This document shows, one piece after another, positions 62,596 through 64,000 of a stretch of 64,000 bases of DNA (position 1 is the stretch's first letter; each line of letters starts with the position of its first letter). Location: the NCBI GenBank assembly GCA_025980465.1, contig JAICXJ010000005.1, forward strand, positions 1 to 64,000, in the 5' to 3' direction. Source of the DNA: Frankiales bacterium (GTDB taxonomy: Bacteria; Actinomycetota; Actinomycetes; JAFAQI01). The translations under genes and the position numbers were made by a program. The notes below the pieces were generated by a model. The model was not told where the DNA came from, searched no databases, and saw nothing but the letters and a program-made list of their open reading frames with translations.

Positions 62596-64000
62596 ATGCC
62601 CTACCGCCGCCGTTTTCTTCGCCCTTTGGTCCTGATCGGCAGCGGCGCTCTGGTCGCCGGAACATTGGCAGCAGCGCCGGCTCGCGCGAGCGGTCCGACG
62701 ACCGGTGTCACGGTGCTGTTGAAGGCCCCCAACTCCGCCGGGCTGAAGCGGCTGGCCGCAGCCAGCGGCCTGACTCACGCCCAGCGGATGGCCGCTCTGG
62801 CCCCGTTGCTGCCCGGCCCGGCAGCCCACCGTCAGGTCGTCACCGCGCTGCAGGCCGACGGCTTCACGATCGACCACGAGACCGCCTGGACCGTGGATGC
62901 AACGGCACCACAGACGGCGGTAGCCGACGCATTTGGTGGCGTCAGCCGGCTGCGCGCAGCGGCACTGCCGGCGATCCCGCCAGTGATCGCGGGGGTGACG
63001 GCTGCCGTCCTGCCCTCGACCGGGCCGACCGGCGTCTTCACTGCGCAGGATGACTGCCCGGCGACCTGCCGCGACGGCGTCGATCTCCGCAACGCCTACA
63101 CCGCACCCGGCGTGCCGCCGGATGCCGGCCACGACAGCAAGGCCACCCTCACGATCGCCAGCCTGCAGTTCGCCGACTGGAACGCCTCGGACCTCTCCAA
63201 GTACGGGACGGCCGTCGGAACGCCGCTCGCCAGCGGGCAGTACCAGCAGATCCCGGTGAAGGGCAGCACCGTCAGCGGCGCTTCGACGGCTCAGAACGGT
63301 CTCGACGAGGAGGTGGACCTCGACCAGGAGGCGCTGCTGGCGACGGACCCGTACGCCAACCAGCGCGCCTACTTCGACACCAACAGCACCCGCGGCTACA
63401 TCCAGTCGCTGAGCCAGGTCCTCGCCGACGTGACCCAAGGCCAGGGAAGGGTCGACGGCGGTGACCCGCACATCGTCGCGCTGTCCACCTCGTGGGGATC
63501 GTGCGAGAACGACTTCAACTTCAACTTCCCCGGTGACACCAAGTCGGCGATCGAGAGGCTGCTCCAGTCGCTATCGGCAGCCGGGGTGACGATCTTCGCC
63601 GCCTCCGGTGACGACGGCGTCTATGACTGCGGCCTGTCGAAGTCCTCGACCCAGGTCGCGGTCGACTACCCCGCCTCCTCACCCGAGGTGGTCGGCGTCG
63701 GTGGCACCCGGCTAACACCGATCGGTGGCAACGCCGCGAACGACGGATCCAACTGGGACGAGACGGGCTGGACCTGTGCCAGCACTGCGGCGTGTGAGGC
63801 AGCGCGGGGCACCGGCGGCTCCGGCGGCGGAGAGTCGAACACCTACCCGATGCCGACGTATCAGTCGCTGGGCATCGGGCACCACCGGTTCCGCACCTCG
63901 ACCGGGATCAAGGGGGACTTCGGCTCCCAGCCGCACCGGCTGGTTCCCGACATCGCCGCGGACGGCGATCCGAAAACCGGCTTCGACATCCTGACCAGCG
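62596..64000 (+). CDS. secreted S53 (sedolisin) family peptidase, incomplete at window end
   Basis: The ATG at 62596 has GGAAGAG upstream. The frame stays open to the window edge (468 residues seen). It has a signal peptide (PLVLIGSGALVAGTLAAAPA), then a propeptide-like region (about 35-165; LLKAPNSAGLKRLAAASGLT). The catalytic domain has the Glu/Asp pair in LDEEVDLDQE (E239, D243) and the oxyanion Asp in ASGDDGVYDCG (about 339). The Ser motif (SGTS) is expected beyond 64000. Sedolisins are acid-active extracellular peptidases cleared of their propeptide on secretion. Confidence 0.92.
   Translation, partial: MPYRRRFLRPLVLIGSGALVAGTLAAAPARASGPTTGVTVLLKAPNSAGLKRLAAASGLTHAQRMAALAPLLPGPAAHRQVVTALQADGFTIDHETAWTVDATAPQTAVADAFGGVSRLRAAALPAIPPVIAGVTAAVLPSTGPTGVFTAQDDCPATCRDGVDLRNAYTAPGVPPDAGHDSKATLTIASLQFADWNASDLSKYGTAVGTPLASGQYQQIPVKGSTVSGASTAQNGLDEEVDLDQEALLATDPYANQRAYFDTNSTRGYIQSLSQVLADVTQGQGRVDGGDPHIVALSTSWGSCENDFNFNFPGDTKSAIERLLQSLSAAGVTIFAASGDDGVYDCGLSKSSTQVAVDYPASSPEVVGVGGTRLTPIGGNAANDGSNWDETGWTCASTAACEAARGTGGSGGGESNTYPMPTYQSLGIGHHRFRTSTGIKGDFGSQPHRLVPDIAADGDPKTGFDILTS

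Overview
The window is high-GC bacterial DNA from an actinobacterium. Nearly every gene has G or C at third codon positions, GTG starts are common, and start and stop codons overlap in many operons. Several blocks match gene sets I know from mycobacteria: RNase H/acid phosphatase - zinc-ribbon coiled-coil protein - Nif3 (Rv2228c-Rv2230c type), AhpE - DUF3052 - aceE (Rv2238c/Rv2239c/Rv2241 type), dnaG and dgt, and glyS - uppS - recO. A non-mycobacterial relative (Jatrophihabitans/Frankiales type) is my best guess. No species marker can be read directly.

Region 1 (about 393-7686) looks like a small genomic island. The last 22 bp of the RNase P RNA gene (rnpB, complement 7666-8044) are repeated perfectly at 393-414, and a degraded tyrosine recombinase lies just inside the rnpB end. 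The cargo is a secreted glycoside-hydrolase-like protein and a tight minus-strand operon. In order of transcription the operon encodes an ice-binding (DUF3494) surface protein, a 52-residue LAFTG peptide that is little more than a sorting signal, an exosortase/archaeosortase-family enzyme with its Cys/Arg/His triad, and a fusion of a membrane GT2 glycosyltransferase with a UDP-GlcNAc 2-epimerase. I consider this the most novel part of the window.

Region 2 (8-16.8 kb) holds a multicopper oxidase with an N-terminal cupredoxin domain, two tandem secreted cupredoxin-like paralogues plus the relic of a third, a peroxiredoxin, a crotonase-family protein, a frameshifted MFS transporter, a hydrolase and an SLC13/ArsB-type permease.

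Region 3 (16.8-31 kb) is mostly conserved housekeeping: the RNase H - zinc ribbon - Nif3 - hydrolase operon, a histidine phosphatase, a GH65 phosphorylase with its beta-phosphoglucomutase, tRNA-Val, AhpE, DUF3052, pyruvate dehydrogenase E1 (aceE), an unrecognised Cys-containing protein and a dienelactone hydrolase.

Region 4 (31-44.6 kb) has a membrane-protein/GT2 pair, DUF3145, a DMT transporter, a lipoprotein that looks like a free FtsX extracellular domain, a phosphodiester glycosidase, a zinc-type CDF exporter divergent from a His-rich PadR regulator, a ClC channel, a CAP-domain secreted protein, tRNA-Met, tRNA-Asn and small membrane proteins.

Region 5 (44.6-64 kb) has dnaG, a methyltransferase/desaturase pair, YdcF-dgt-GNAT, pyruvate phosphate dikinase, a GGDEF-EAL protein coupled to a subtilase with a GSQW repeat tail, glyS, small enzymes, uppS, recO and the start of a secreted S53 peptidase that runs off the window.
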